From Ectobius pallidus (Eukaryota; Arthropoda; Insecta; Blattodea; Ectobiidae), in the NCBI GenBank assembly GCA_964059195.1, contig CAXKWD010000009.1, positions 148,733,890 through 148,797,889 of the forward strand: a stretch of DNA of 64,000 bases. Reading direction: 5' to 3'. The position numbers and the translations under genes are program-made. Below, piece by piece: positions 43,372 to 55,803 of the stretch. The notes below the pieces were generated by a model that did not search any database, was not told where the DNA came from, and worked only from the letters and a program-made list of their open reading frames with translations. Numbering within the stretch: position 1 is the first letter of the stretch; each line of letters opens with the position of its first letter.

Positions 43372-43640
43372 CCGGGAGGGACTTTAGGCTGGGGGAGGGG
43401 GGCTGTCGTAGATTTACGCACGTAAAAGAACTCCAAGCCTAAATTAGAGCCTCTGGACAAAATTTCCCGGCCTTTTCACGTCCAAGTAATACCTTAGTTT
43501 CCTGAGAGGGGTTAAGGGGCGATGGGCTTACCACCTGTCCCTCTGTCTTCTCTCGGAAAATAAGCGTAACAAAATTCACATAGGTAAACAGAAACCTCCA
43601 CTTGGAGGCCCTTTCGCCCCAACTTGGGGGCGTAGGATTC
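43372..43640 (+). repeat. S4 SINE, 3' portion
   Basis: The text gggagggactttaggctggg, gatttacgcacgtaaaagaa and gaaacctccacttggaggcc matches the copies at 32.1 and 32.5 kb. Confidence 0.72.
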
Positions 43641-43659
43641 GAGATATATATTATATATA

Positions 43660-44190
43660 CAGGGTGTTAATAAATAACACCGAAATATTTTACCTATGTA
43701 TAGAGGGGACATAGACAAACAACTTTTATTAGGAGATTTTTGCTCTATGGATTCAATTTTTCCTGTTACAGCCTAAAATCTCCCAGGGCATGGCCGCCAC
43801 TGACTTCTAACATTAGAAAAAAATGCAAAACAAAGGAACTTCGTTGTTAACACTGTAGTCAGTAATTATGAATAAAAAAAAGACTAATGCAGTGGCGACC
43901 AGTCATGTGATTAGTCTGTAAATTTTGCAGATTATGGAAACACTAAATTATGATATAGCTGTTGACGAATGATTAAGACTCAGGTCTTTATCGATCACTA
44001 GGAAAGCATGAAGTCAATTTAATGAACATATAAACCCTATTTCGCGTAATTGTTGATTTATGACCACCAAATTATAATGACTTTAATGCCCTGTAGCATA
44101 CACATTTTACGTCATAGAGAAAAATTCTCCTAATAAAAGTTGCTTGTCTTAGTCCCCTCTATATACAGGTAAAATATTTCGGTGTTATAT
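43660..44190. mobile_element. Family G MITE with self-complementary ends
   Basis: The left end cagggtgttaataaataaca contains gtgttaat and attaacac-like halves. It is followed by ccgaaatattttacctatgt, which returns inverted at the right end (acaggtaaaatatttcggtg). A second copy is at 57139-57753. Non-coding. Confidence 0.8.
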
Positions 44191-44705
44191 ATATAACTAA
44201 TTTTATGTAAAGCATTCCCCCTTTTTAAAAAAAAAAACATTCTGTGGAATGTAGGCTAGGTCTACATTTCCATTGAGTATATTGTGGAATGTAAAACTGA
44301 TAGAAAACTTGTTGTAATAAAAGCTTCCTCTTCCAGTTGTTAAAGAAGAGCAAAAGAAAAAGTGAGATGTTAAAAAGTGACTTCTTCCGGCAGCGTGGTG
44401 AATCATAATGCTAAGCCCATGGGAGGGCAGACAATAGCCAAGCTCCGCCCACCAGAATATCATGTAATTATATGTCTAGAGAACGGCTTATCCACGATAC
44501 ACCACAAGAAACAAGCGAAGGAAAAGAAAAAAAAAGACAATCAACATGAAACAAGGCCGCGCGTCAGGTGATCCTGTGCATACAGATGGCCATGCATGTT
44601 GCTAGGATACATCACGACAACAAATGACGGATGTCACACGCATTTTACTGAATCATAACTGATTTTTTTGCCGTGTTCGACTTTCAAATTGCATATCCAG
44701 TTTAC
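44191..44705. other. Unassigned sequence
   Basis: Nothing recognised. Confidence 0.35.
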
Positions 44706-45286
44706 GCTATCGGCTTTGTCCTGACTGACAGAGAATCAATGTAGAGCCTAAACTAATAGGTAGAGACTTGGAATTTTGACAGTACCTTGGTTTCATAATG
44801 TAAGTGCTCACTAAGAAAGGATTTTGCAAAATTTTTATTTTAAATGCCAAAAATCAAATGTTTTTGAGAATACTTAAACCCTTTTCACACAGAATTATCA
44901 AATTCAAATCACAGTTCACATGACAACAGTATATTGTTGGCAGTGGTCTCAGGTAGGTTTGGAAATAAATGATACGGGACTTTGACAAATTAGAGAAGCT
45001 GTCGATATTAATTCATTGCTGTAAATAAAAACTGAAGAATGAAATCCACGAAAATAATGCACAATGTGATGCAGTCACATAACTTTCTCTACCCTGGACA
45101 TAGAGAATACCGTACGAGGTATGGTAATATGTAAATTATTATTTCCCAGGTTTTTGGGGAGGGAAGTATGAAAGTAATATTGCATTTCTGTTTAATTTCA
45201 TCCCCAAAACGGTTTTATGGTAACATAAGAGTGAGAAATAAATATTCCGCAAAGACAATAGCCTACAATTTTATGTTCCGGAAATG
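44706..45286 (+). mobile_element. Helitron H1 fragment cut by an S2 SINE
   Basis: It runs from ggctttgtcctgactgacag through ataggtagagacttggaatt to ttttatgttccggaaatg. The 3' hairpin end is missing because S2 sequence begins there. Confidence 0.78.
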
Positions 45287-45392
45287 TCGATCACATGCCC
45301 CCAACCCTGCCATCTGCCTAAAGTAGATGACGCAGCGGTCGGGTGGTAGGCCAAGTCCCTTCAGGGATGTAGCGCCACGGAGTTTAGTGTAG
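45287..45392 (+). repeat. S2 SINE 3' fragment
   Basis: The strings gatcacatgccc, gccatctgcctaaagtagat, gacgcagcggtcgggtggta and gtagcgccacggagtttag match 10085-10175. Confidence 0.78.
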
Positions 45393-46102
45393 TTTTTTAT
45401 GGTTTCTGTTTTAGTTTCGGTTTGAATATTTTTACTTCCTCTGCCTGTACCATAGGTACTATAGGTAGAGGAAGTATTGTTTTGGACCCCAAAATTCGAA
45501 GTTGAGTTTTTAGTATATATACAGGTTTCAAGGCCCCCTGAATCCAAAAATACTAGTTCTGCAAAACATGTCTGTGTGTCTGTCAGTCTGTCTTTGAACA
45601 GGCTAGCTCCAAAACGGAAAATAGTGTGAAAAACTTTTATTTAGGCAGAGGAAGTTAGGTGAATTTCACATCAGATTTTTTTTTAGAATGGTAAGAATGT
45701 TGTTATAACATAATACTGAAATTGGGGAAGTGCCTGTTATTATGTCCTCAAGAGAAATAAACAGTTGAATTAATAAGCACAGTGGAAAGGTTAGAAGCCA
45801 ATGCGTGTCTTACAAAGCCAGTTTCATTGGAATGCCTCACATTCGCCAAGAATAAGTGCAGGTGATTTTGTGTGGGGCGAAGACAGCATTTCAATGGCTT
45901 TAGATCATCACGAAGCAGTTTTTACACTGTGGTTGTCCTTTTGTGTTCCCTGGAGCGGAACACGTTTCGCTAGGAGAACTGCCAACTATTCCACATCTCC
46001 CGATGATAAAGTGATTTATCTGGAAGTTTTGTGGGAGTCTACGAAATACCTTGAATCCGAAAATATTATTTTTTAGAATCGTGTGTGTAACCACTAAACG
46101 TG
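45393..46102. other. Unassigned sequence
   Basis: A 91-codon frame (45801-46076) starts with ATG but has no recognised domain, no visible splice context and no conserved copy. Text near 45450 (ggtactataggtagaggaag) forms a short palindrome. Confidence 0.35.
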
Positions 46103-46458
46103 CGATTTTAGGCTCTAAAAAAAATTAGTTTTACGTACCTAAAATAGGCTTTTAAAACAAGTAAATAGGCTTTCAAAAGAGAAAATAGGCACTTAAAATA
46201 TGCTTTAAAAATATGTAAATAGATAGAAAATAAACTTTAAAATTTATACACTTAAACTGAAACATGGTCTTTTTTACAGTAAAAAAAATCACGTTACAGT
46301 TTAAGAGCATATTGTAGTATTTTAAAGTCTATTTTCTGTCTATTTTAACATTTTTAAAGCATATTTTAGGCACCTACTTTTTTTAAACCTATTTACTTGT
46401 TTTAAAAGCCTATTTTAGGTGTCTAAAACTAATTTTTATAGCCTAAAATTCCAGGTCT
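46103..46458. mobile_element. Family A element, short hairpin-like copy
   Basis: Left cgattttaggctctaaaaaa and right agcctaaaattccaggtct are inverted. Interior halves (taaaataggc and gcctatttta) are also mutually inverted, so nearly the whole 356 bp can fold back. Confidence 0.78.
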
Positions 46459-46473
46459 ACACATTACATAAAG

Positions 46474-47183
46474 CAGCCATTTCATAAAATATGGGAATTT
46501 TTCCCTCAGAGAGAGAGATGTAGCCTAATTGGGTCGTCAAATATAAGTTTAAAACCTCAAGGAATTAAGTGTACTTGAAGTACTTGTCGATTTATTGCGT
46601 TGTGTTGTTTTTTTCTTTGCCATTTTTAGCATGATTTTAACACTCTTTAATACCAAGTAGTCAAGAGTAATTAGTTATGTCTATTTTCATTTGAGAAAAT
46701 ATACATCTTAAGGTACAATTTGGTAAAGGACTAACTTAAAAAAAAATTGTGTGGTTAATTACTATGTAAAATAACAAACAAGTGACTTTTTGTCCCACCC
46801 GTAATGTTGATAGTTTTATTAAATTATTATTGAGTTAAGTAAATGTACTGACAACCTGGAAACAGTTTATAATTTGTATTTAATCCCTCATACCTTCATT
46901 AATAACAAAATTAAGACCCTAACAGTAATAGCAAAACAGAAAATGAGCTTTTGTTTTGCATCATTAAAATCAGTGTCCAAATTATGTCCCACCCGTAACA
47001 GATTTTGAAAAACAAATTTTTAAATATTTTAAATAATGCTTTGCATGTAGTGTGGAGGAGAAGGCATTGTAAAGTTTACAGAATGTGAAGATCCAATTCT
47101 AGTTTATTATTTATGATATGTAATAAACAAAAATAGTTTTCATAATATGGTAGAATGTCCCACCCGTAATTATGAAATGGCTG
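46474..47183. mobile_element. Family C MITE, copy 3
   Basis: It runs from CAGCCATTTCATA to TATGAAATGGCTG and is flanked by AAAG on both sides. The motif TGTCCCACCCGTAAT (second copy ending GTAAC) lies at 46791, 46985 and 47156, with the same order and spacing as in copy 1. Confidence 0.88.
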
Positions 47184-48720
47184 AAAGAAAGTTTCATTTT
47201 TCCTGATTGTCTCGAAAACGGCTCGAACGATATTGATTAAATTTTGCACATGGGTTACTTATACTAGGAGCTAAAACTTTCATTTGGAAAAAAAAAATTC
47301 GTTAAAATTCTCTGAAGGGTAGTTATAAGCCACCCACTTTTTGTAGAAACTCAGTCTTGCCTGGTGAAGAATAAAGCTTTGCATCAGGTTTGAAACAACT
47401 GAAAGCGCACTCTTTTCACGGCCTCTTATTCTATACCAGAATGTGAAGTGAGAAAATTACATTGCAAATGCTTTAGGGTAAAGAAAATCAATCACATTTT
47501 ATTATTTGAGTTGTGCATTCTTCCTTCATGGATGCGATATATTACACACATAATGTATACAATTTCCACATATTCTCACTTGCCACAATGTGTTTGCTGC
47601 AATAAAATTTTATACCAGTTTGCAGTATAAGGTAGCAAGAAATAGGCCTAATCATTATGCTAATTGTTTTCTGTGCAGTCCGGCATGGGTTTGTATAGCG
47701 TGAGAGAAATTGTGTGAAAATAAACGTAGTATACTTTTTTGGTTATGCGCCAACATCGCAACGAAACATTTCCGGAAATCATTTTATCATAGGTTTAAGA
47801 GTTTATCGCGACTGCGCAGCAGGAGTGAATTCATCGGATGCAACTCGTAAACTCGAGTTGGATTTATTAAGACTATTCCATGAATACAAATGTAATGGAT
47901 TATATAACTTATAATTACTTTTGTGTTTTCTTATATAAAAACAAAACTAACAGCTGCGAGATCACGGCATACTGTGAATCAACCATCCATGAATCGATTT
48001 GAGTTACCATGTTGTTACCAATGCTACCAATGATGCATATAAGACATAGTTAAACTAATTCAAGTAAGCTAACAGCAGAACAGAATAGAAGCACACGAAC
48101 TGGCTTGTACCGAATCGTAATTGTGTTCTTAATCGAAGTATATTTCTATTATTTCAATTTCCAAATAAGTTATGTTGTATAAAATAATCTGTTTTCGTGC
48201 TGTTTAATGGCAGCATGTGACATATTAATCACTGCACACTGATGCTTACGTGTCCAGTACGAACTGACGCTTTATCAGATAAAATCGCATCCTCATATTA
48301 GTAGCAGGCATTTTATAAGATAAACGAACGTGATTGGTCTATATCCGAGGAATTGCTTAACGTTATTGGCCATTATTAAACACGTATGAAAGAAATAGTT
48401 ACACAAAAAATATTAATTTCATGCCCTCTAACACTTAAGAAAATTAGAGACAATAAATTATGCACTGTTTTCCATTAACTTATGAACTAAGATAATATAA
48501 AAACTGTGATTAATGAAGAACTTAGTGCCAACAAGACTTGTATTGCAATGGCTACTTACGTAGGCCTACGCTGTATATTTGAGCTTGTAGGCTACTTTCA
48601 AAGTGAAACGTACCTGCAAAGAAGAAGAAAACACATTAGCACTGTATTCATAAGTGGCATGCAACCAGTGAATAAAAAGTCATTCTTGGAGAAAAAAAAA
48701 CATCAGTGAATAGCCTATAT
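47184..48720. other. Unassigned sequence with the dispersed motif
   Basis: GTTTTCTGTGCAGTCCGGC lies at about 47668-47686, preceded by ggcctaatcattatgctaa as in family T. Short frames at 47.4, 47.7 and 48.5 kb show no domains. Confidence 0.4.
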
Positions 48721-48721
48721 A

Positions 48722-48990
48722 AGCATTCATGAACCACAGATTATTGTCTCTGTTGGCCATTACTTGAGAATATTATAGGATAAAAATTCCTCTGACACTG
48801 GGATTTGAACCCAAGACCCTTGGCTATCCTTTCCACTACTCTACCAACTGAGCCAAGCCAGAGTTCGCTTCACAGCGCCAGATGGAACCTCTCTCCTATG
48901 ACTAATTGCCCTAATGGTCTACCTCACAGACAGACAAGTTATGTCATATGCAGTACTGTGAGGCACACTAATTAGTGATTTTTGTGACCT
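48722..48990. mobile_element. Degenerate copy of the tRNA-like palindromic element, left part
   Basis: It shares agcattcatgaaccacagat, atattatagga, cctctgacactgggatttga, ctctaccaactgagccaagc and gcagtactgtgaggcacact with 5607-5936. It lacks the inverted second arm. Confidence 0.75.
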
Positions 48991-49021
48991 GGCTCCCACT
49001 GTTATTGTACAGCAACATTCA

Positions 49022-49112
49022 CGGATTCATGAACCACAGATTGTCTCTGTTGGATATTACATGAGAATATTATAGGAGAAAAATTCCTCTGACACTTGAA
49101 CCCAGGAGAGAG
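49022..49112. mobile_element. Second, truncated copy of the tRNA-like element
   Basis: The text ggattcatgaaccacagatt, gaatattataggagaaaaat and cctctgacacttgaacccag repeats the start of the preceding copy about 300 bp downstream. Confidence 0.72.
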
Positions 49113-49768
49113 GTTTTATCAGATCAATCCCTTCCTTGCTGCAAAGAAATGACTATGTCGAGGCAATGTCGAAAGGTATTGGTCAACATGAAAAACGCGA
49201 CTATAAATGGAATTGTCTACAACAGCGTTTCTCAACCTTTTTGAACTCGAGGACCTCTAAAATGTCTAAAAAATTTTACGGACCCCTAATTTTTCATCCC
49301 CTTTTTAAAAGTAGGCTACATGTAGGCCCATATTATTAATATTTGTGGTATTAATTATAGGCCATCTAAATACATTTTTTTTTAATTCGACAGAAACACA
49401 GTTATTGAATTGGAAGTAATTGACAGTAAAATTATATTTTGAACAGACTTTAATATATATTACCAATTTATAAATATAATTAGGAATTATAACACAGGTT
49501 TATCCGTATCAGACACTCGGGCACCTCCAACAATAAAACCCTTGTTAAGAGAGCGCCTCTAATAACAAATTCCGACAAAGTCTTATTTTTCAGGGTTTTG
49601 AATGAAACTGGGAAGTCAGTGCATAAGGGGTTTCAAACTGTAGTTCGTACCTGCAAAAGTAAGGAACTTGCAATAGGACGTGTATTTTCGAATCTTTTAA
49701 AAACTTTGACATCTAGTGTCCATTTTATGTGAAAAATTTTTACTTCTTTGCTTGCTTTATGATATTTT
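49113..49768. other. Unassigned sequence with a hAT-like left end
   Basis: CAGCGTTTCTCAACCTTTTT at 49223-49242 resembles a CAGxGxTTCTCAAxCTTTTT hAT terminus. No complementary right end was located. Confidence 0.4.
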
Positions 49769-50557
49769 AGGTAGATTTCGAAGAAAAATCTACCTATTGC
49801 AATGGATACCATGTCATGATTTTCGAAAAATTCTTTCATATCTTTGCGTTTCATGCTCCCCTAAGTACGAAACCACCGCCCGTTCAAAAAAAAAAAAAAT
49901 TTACACGCTAGCGGCCGTAATTTTGAAGATATTTGAACCAAATTTTTTATGTCATTTCTAGGCCCAATAGTTCGGACAAGTTCGTTAATGAGCAAATTTG
50001 GCCCAAGGGGGTAGTCGGGGGAGGGGGTTGAAATTTTAAAAATGTATATCTCGGCCCCTATGAAGTATAGAGGGAAACTTTGTTTGAATAAATTAGAGTA
50101 CTCCCTATGGAGTTCACAGTGACCCCAACGATTCGGGGATTTTGGGGGTACGAGTGGGGATGGGGGGATGGAAACTCGACATTTTTGAAACCACATCTTG
50201 TGGGGTATCGTTGAAAAGCTCTTGATGAGTACTCTACAAATCAATAAATAGTTTCTTGATAGCTCTCATATGACGCGAGATTTTAATGTTTGAAATAATA
50301 ACACTTAAAAGAATTATTATAATATCCTAATTTTTTCTTGTTTAGCGGCTTTGCTAATTTTATTCATTGCTGATCTTGCGCACGGCCTCCCAGAATATTA
50401 TATCCTATTCTTGTTGTCAAAACCAATGATTGTAGGCTCTTCCTCTTTACTGCAGGTTTGCCATGCCAAGGCTAAAAAAGAAGAGTGCTGCGCAGCGATA
50501 ATAAATTAAACCAAAAGCACTTTGAAATCTACCTCAGCCTGTAGGCCTGCCTAAAGG
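49769..50557. mobile_element. Family B element, copy 2
   Basis: It runs from aggtagatttcgaagaaaaa to gcctgcctaaagggattttt and is collinear with 1854-2750, without the long AT microsatellite. Shared blocks include ctcccctaagtacgaaacca and tgaaaagctcttgatgagta. The matching reverse-strand frames in both copies reflect DNA similarity. Confidence 0.78.
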
Positions 50558-51064
50558 GATTTTTTTAAAATTATGTCTGCGGACTATCTGCACCGTCTAG
50601 AATATCATTAATTAGCATTCATATACAGTACTAGAATATCAACCAAATTTGGTCCCAGTACGGAACCTTGTGGAATACTATTTATGCATAAAGCTGGCTT
50701 TATTAATTGAAACATGCAGTCTGAAACTCCTTGACCTTAAACTGGGTATTACATGTAAATTGGTGAGCAGGAGCCAAGGCCGAAGAATGAAGAAAGAGTT
50801 CTGGGAAAACTTGATTAGAGCGAGTTGGCACGCTGCCATCTTGGGGTAATTAACATGTCTACATAGAGAACAATAACACTGCCGAGTACTGTTCTATCTA
50901 TTAAACTGCAGCGTGGGTCGCCGCCATTTTGGAAGTGAGCCAGGACCGCAGAGCGCATTGACTCATGGGAATATAAATATCCAGACAGCAATATTAACAA
51001 TAAGCGGAAGGCTTTTCTCTCTAAAACTCCACATTTTTGCCCTCTTGACAATACAGCAACGACG
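50558..51064. other. Unassigned sequence
   Basis: Nothing recognised. Confidence 0.35.
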
Positions 51065-51282
51065 TTAAAATGACCGAGCGAGGTGGGGTAGCGTCTTGGA
51101 CTCGCATTCGGCGGGTCCCCGGTTCAAATCCCGTGTCTGGCGTATATGATTTGGGTTTCATTCGTTGTTTCCCCAGTTGTAAAGGGATATTTGCTCTACC
51201 GTAATTCATCACCGCTATTTCATCCTGTATTATATTAATTAAAATTAATAAGTTGAAATTTAACTGATGCCATAATAGTATA
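51065..51282 (+). repeat. S1 SINE with clear head
   Basis: The head gaccgagcgaggtggggtag and B box GGTTCAAATCC (51121-51131) are followed by the tttccccagttgtaaaggg segment and the S1 body aagttgaaatttaactgatg. It ends where family D begins. Confidence 0.82.
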
Positions 51283-51750
51283 TTGCGATTCAAGTGCCGT
51301 AAGCGGTGCATATGGATCGAGGAAAGAGTTTGAAAAAACGAGGCGCTCGCGCCGAGTTTTTTCAATTTTCCGAGATCCGTTATGCGCTTTCGGCACGAGT
51401 ATTGCATGCTATTTTTTGCACGATGATTATATCAATTTAATTATATTGAGATATTACCTGAAAATATTATGTATATACATTCTTGAAGATAGATGTTTAT
51501 TTCAGAAAGTGATTCGCATGTGTTTGTTGTTATGGAAACCTGTTAAAAATCGCCAAAAAATGGGGGCCTTGATCCATAAAGGCTTGTATTATGATGATTT
51601 TACTTACGGCACTTGTGCTTTTAGTAATTTTTAAAACACGGAGATTTCTTTTGTTTTCATAGCAACCAGATTGCGTGCGGGAATGTCAAGTTACGATCCA
51701 TGGCAACAATATTCGTAAGTACCACTAATTAGTTACGTCGTGCAAAAAAC
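51283..51750 (-). mobile_element. Family D element, reverse copy
   Basis: It runs from tagtatattgcgattcaagt to acgtcgtgcaaaaaa and matches 35955-36425 in reverse. It has an inverted pair gaaaaaactcggcgcgagcg-like text around 51334-51368 (aaaacgaggcgctcgcgccg). Confidence 0.72.
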
Positions 51751-52364
51751 GTAAAGTGCAATTAAACGAAATGAGTTTTATGCAAGTCAGACAACAATTT
51801 CGTATCTTTCAAAGCAAAATAATAATAACAAGAGAAAAAGATCCGTCAGCAATATGCTGTTTTGTTTAATGGAGAACAATACAAAGCATCTCAAAACTCA
51901 TTTCGGGAGGTCTCCTCCTTGAAAGAAATCCCCAAAGACGACTGACTGAAACGCATTTGCGATACTCAGTTCCTCACATAATTAAAAAACCTGTGCCGGA
52001 CTGCACAGAAAACAGTTAACCCGATGATTGGGCTCTCAGTTTATTTCTTGTAACTTATACTGTAATGTTATATGGAATTTAAAGTTTTCTTCAAATTTCT
52101 TTTCTATTGTTTTATTAAAAACTGGACTTTTAACAATAATTTATGTAACAGCAAAGATGTTTATTGCTACTTACATAGTTTTTACATAAATCGCATGAAT
52201 TAACAATACTGTTTGTTACAATGTTTAGCAAACCGGGTTGCTGATTGTGCAAATTATAGTAAAACAATTCCATTTGACATAACATGTATAGATTGCTTTT
52301 CCAACTCCTGAATAATTCTCGTAGGCCTATAGTTGAAGAAGGATGGTCTGTCCGGGGGGAAGAG
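51751..52364. other. Unassigned sequence with the dispersed motif
   Basis: GCCGGACTGCACAGAAAACA lies at about 51993-52012, followed by ccgatgattgggctctcag. Confidence 0.4.
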
Positions 52365-53175
52365 TGCGTGGAACGCCACGAGACAGAAGTAAAACTTTAT
52401 TTTATTTTTTTATTTTTTCAATTCTTGATTATTGGATTTTTTCAATTTTGCATTATTGGACTTTTTAATATTGGGTTTTTGGACTTTTTAATCTTGGATT
52501 TTATAAATTTTCGATCGTTGAATTGTTTATTTTTTGATTTCTTAAATTTTTTTTTTCTTAAATTTTTTATTCTTGGATATTTAAATTTTTTATTTTTGGA
52601 TGTTATAATTTTTAATTTTGTTTTTTTAATTTGGAAATTTGTATTTTTTAATTTTGGATTTTTAATTTTTTAAATCTTGGCTCTGAATTTTTTAATTTTG
52701 GATTTTTTAAATTTTGATTCTTTGAATTTTTCATTTTTTTTATTTTGTAATTTTGTATTTTAGTTTTTTTAATTTTGGATTTTTAGTTTTTTTCAATTTC
52801 GCTATTTTCGATTTTTTAATTTGTAAATTTTGGAATTTATTATTTATTAAATTTTGGATTTTTGGATGTTTTCATTTTTAATTTTGGAAATTTCTATTTT
52901 TTAATTTTGGATTTGCGCGGTAATGAACCTCCGGGTTCCATAAAATAGATAATATACCTTTAGATTGCTTAGGAATTGTCTATTGTCATTGAGGAAGTAA
53001 GGTCTGAAAAGTTTCCTTTGATTACCCCTAATCATTGAGTTGATTGTTTTCTGTGCAGTCCGCACCGAAACAAGTCGGTTTTGAATGTGACTGATTGCGT
53101 CTGACTGATTGTGACTGATTTCGTGACGGTTTTAGTGTGACTGATTTTACCGCCACTAAAGAAGTTTTACTTCAA
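52365..53175 (+). repeat. Family T element, copy 3, with LINE fragment inside
   Basis: It starts gtgcgtggaacgccacgaga and has about 520 bp of TTTTGGATTTTT-type units. Then comes a family L LINE tail (52916-53003), and the 3' flank ctaatcattgagttgattgt, tttctgtgcagtccg (53048-53062) and cgtgacggtttt. Confidence 0.75.
52916..53003 (+). repeat. Family L LINE 3' tail fragment
   Basis: The text gcgcggtaatgaacctccgg, agataatatacctttagatt and aggaattgtctattgtcatt is the sense orientation of the LINE 3' end seen on the minus strand elsewhere. Only about 90 bp remains. Confidence 0.72.
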
Positions 53176-53639
53176 AAAGACATCAAATCCGAGTTCCCTT
53201 GCCCAAAAATCCTCGCACAATCAAATAATGTTTCTTTTTTTCCATTTGGGCCTACATAGCCTACATGACTAGCTGGGCATCAGTTTTCCCTAAACATCAT
53301 GATTTCTACCAGTTTATCGCTCATAACTAGCGAAGGAACCCAAAAATTGAAGAAGCTGCATTCGGATATTCTTAGGTCCACCTATGTTGACAATCTCAGA
53401 TCTCTGTGTGCCGTATAGTTGGCTGAGCATCGCACACAGACAAACTAACACTTCTTTTAACATTATAAGCTTTAAGACTATAATTTGAGGGTATAATGCA
53501 CAAGGAATTTTCACTACTCGCTAATAGTTAGGGATTGTGAAAAGAATCACACATTGTTTTAAAAATCATAGCTAAAATGTTTGGTGAATTTGCATGATCA
53601 ACAATGTTATTACTCCAAATACCAATATAAAATTATTAC
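53176..53639. other. Unassigned sequence
   Basis: Part resembles Helitron H3 interior text (cagatctctgtgtgccgtat, gagcatcgcacacagacaaa), but the ends are absent. Confidence 0.4.
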
Positions 53640-53862
53640 TTACTTACAATGGCATTAGCCAATTCCTCAGCAAGCTAAAGGAATATTATCTATTTTATGG
53701 AACCCAGAGGTTCATTGCCGCGCTTACCTGAGCCCGCCATTCAACCCTATTCTGTGCTAACTCCAACCATCCCTCACAAATCCTACTTCCCTTAAACCTA
53801 TTCTAATATTGTCATCCCACCTACGTCTAGGTCTTCCACGTGGTCTTTTCCCTTCGGGTCTT
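53640..53862 (-). pseudogene. LINE 3' end, family L
   Basis: The minus strand contains the decayed RPEGKRPRGRPR and W-DNIRI-LREVG tail and the common 3' UTR (attcctttagcttgctgagg). It is 5'-truncated. Confidence 0.75.
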
Positions 53863-54375
53863 TACAAAATTATTACAAATGTAAATTTTAACAGCACCTG
53901 AAAAGGCAAAGCAAAGCAAATCTGTGCAGTACAATACATTAATATTTAAATATCTATTGTTTATATTATTCTAAATGTTATCAATACAGTAACTGAAAAA
54001 ATGTCATGGGTATTTTTTTTATTAGACCCTATTATTTAAGAGTTGTAGTACAAAATATTTCTAGTGTGAACCGCGCTTTTTCGCCTTCAGACAATATTTC
54101 CCATTTGGGGGAAACGCCACTAGATTTCCTGCTGAGACAAGACAGGAAACGAGGCATGCGTGGACAATATCGTCACTTTCTCTTGCGCTCAGCCACTTGG
54201 ATCTCCAAGACGACCTAGAAGTATTCTCTTTGCCATCTCCACAATAGACCCAGTAGGCCTTGGAAAGCAAGATCGGGAGTTTTATTTAACCAGGCGGCTT
54301 TGGAATGCAGCACACCTTTAGCAAATTTAACGACAAGACGTTCTTGAAGAATAATGAAGGAAATTTATTATCTCT
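53863..54375. other. Unassigned sequence
   Basis: Nothing recognised. The overlapping frames near 54.0-54.3 kb lack domains. Confidence 0.35.
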
Positions 54376-55026
54376 AGACCTAGGATTCTAAGGCAAATGC
54401 CTATTTTGTTCTTTATGAAATAACACGAAATTTTTTAAATATCTTGACATTTTCATGATAAATCACTTATATTTATAGAGTTTTATAATGCCCTAAAATG
54501 CCTATTTGGACCTTTGGAGCCTATTTTTACTATTTTAGTGCCTAAAATGCCTGTTCTGTACATTTAAAATAAAATCCAACTTCTGTAACTTGTACAATTA
54601 TTTAATGCACATCCCTGAATGAAGAGTAGAACAGCAGAGGGTGGGTTTTTCACAGAAACTTAATTTTCCCAAAGGAATGCTGACTGACGGGGGAGGATTC
54701 GTTCAAAACAGCAAGTAACGGGTATATATAGTAAGAATGGACATACTGTGTCAATTTCTCATATAGGCCTAATCCAAAAAGGTTTTTGATAAATGTATTT
54801 TTAACTGTCTTAATTTTGCAGTAATTTCTGTTAAGAATAGGTTTACCACGTTTCTTACAGTAAAAAAATATCACGTTACAGTTGAAGATCATATTATAGT
54901 ATTTTAAAGTCTGTCTATTTACAAATTTTTAAAGCCTATTTTAAGTGCCTATTTTCTCATTTACATGTTTTAAAAGCCTATTTTAGGTGCCTAAAATTAC
55001 TTTTTTTCTTAGAGCCTAAAATCTAG
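54376..55026. mobile_element. Family A element, copy 4
   Basis: It runs from agacctaggattctaaggca to cttagagcctaaaatctag. It shares gcctatttggacctttggag and tgaatgaagagtagaacagc with copy 1. A palindrome ctagtgatcactaaatcactag-like sequence follows at its right edge. Confidence 0.78.
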
Positions 55027-55803
55027 TGATCACTAAATCACTAGAGCCTCTAATCTTAGAGTCTAGTGATCATCCACTTTTAAGAATATCACCTATTCAA
55101 GTTGTATCGCTTCTAAGTTATTCTCAAATCTGTCTTAGAGCTACAAAGAGCTCTAATACCACACAGCACGCATTGTAAGAGGTGTAAGATTATTTCTATT
55201 ATGTAAGCGTGGTTGGGGGGGGGGGGGCAAGGCACATGAGCATTGTTCTGCATCAGACAATAGACTTTCCCACTCACCATGTCTGACAAAGGTCTACAGG
55301 CGATGAATGTGAAATATATACCGGCTACACGGTGATTAGAAATTAAGTTCCGACCATTTAGCTAGCGATTTTCTGCGCCATTCCATTTCTCATCAATAGG
55401 CCTATTGATCCAACAATGAATTAGAAGAATCACTAGGCCAAAGGCCTTTATAGCACAAAACTCGTTTCGCTTATTGGGGTCTCCGCTGAGGTTCTTGGGA
55501 AAGGGTTTTTAAAATGTCCATGGGTTATCTTATTTCATAGTTCAAAAGTTACTTCACTCTGTACTTAGTAGACAATTAAGGAACGATTTTCTTTGTAATA
55601 ACTCAGGGTTTCAATTTTTGTTCTTACTACTTTTTCTTTTTACTTTTCTGTTCTTTCTTTATTATTATTATTTGTTAGGTTTTGATTTAATTATATTTTC
55701 TTTATGCATTTGTAATTTGTATTTTGTAATGTAAATGGCTGAACTGTGCCCGAGCACGAGCGCTTGCTCATTCGGGTGGTCTTGTTTTGTTTTGTATAAA
55801 TAT
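55027..55803. other. Unassigned, ending in a LINE-like T-rich 3' tail
   Basis: From about 55590 a T-rich region with gtaatttgtattttgtaatg precedes the LTR, resembling a LINE 3' UTR. No coding part was found. Confidence 0.35.

Noticed and set aside
45801..46076. 91-codon plus-strand frame with ATG
   Set aside because: No recognisable domain, no splice or promoter support, and the end runs up to a repeat boundary. It may be chance.
49861..50244. 127-codon minus-strand frame, similar to one at 2220-2414
   Set aside because: The similarity is that of family B DNA. Frames are broken differently in each copy and no domain is present.
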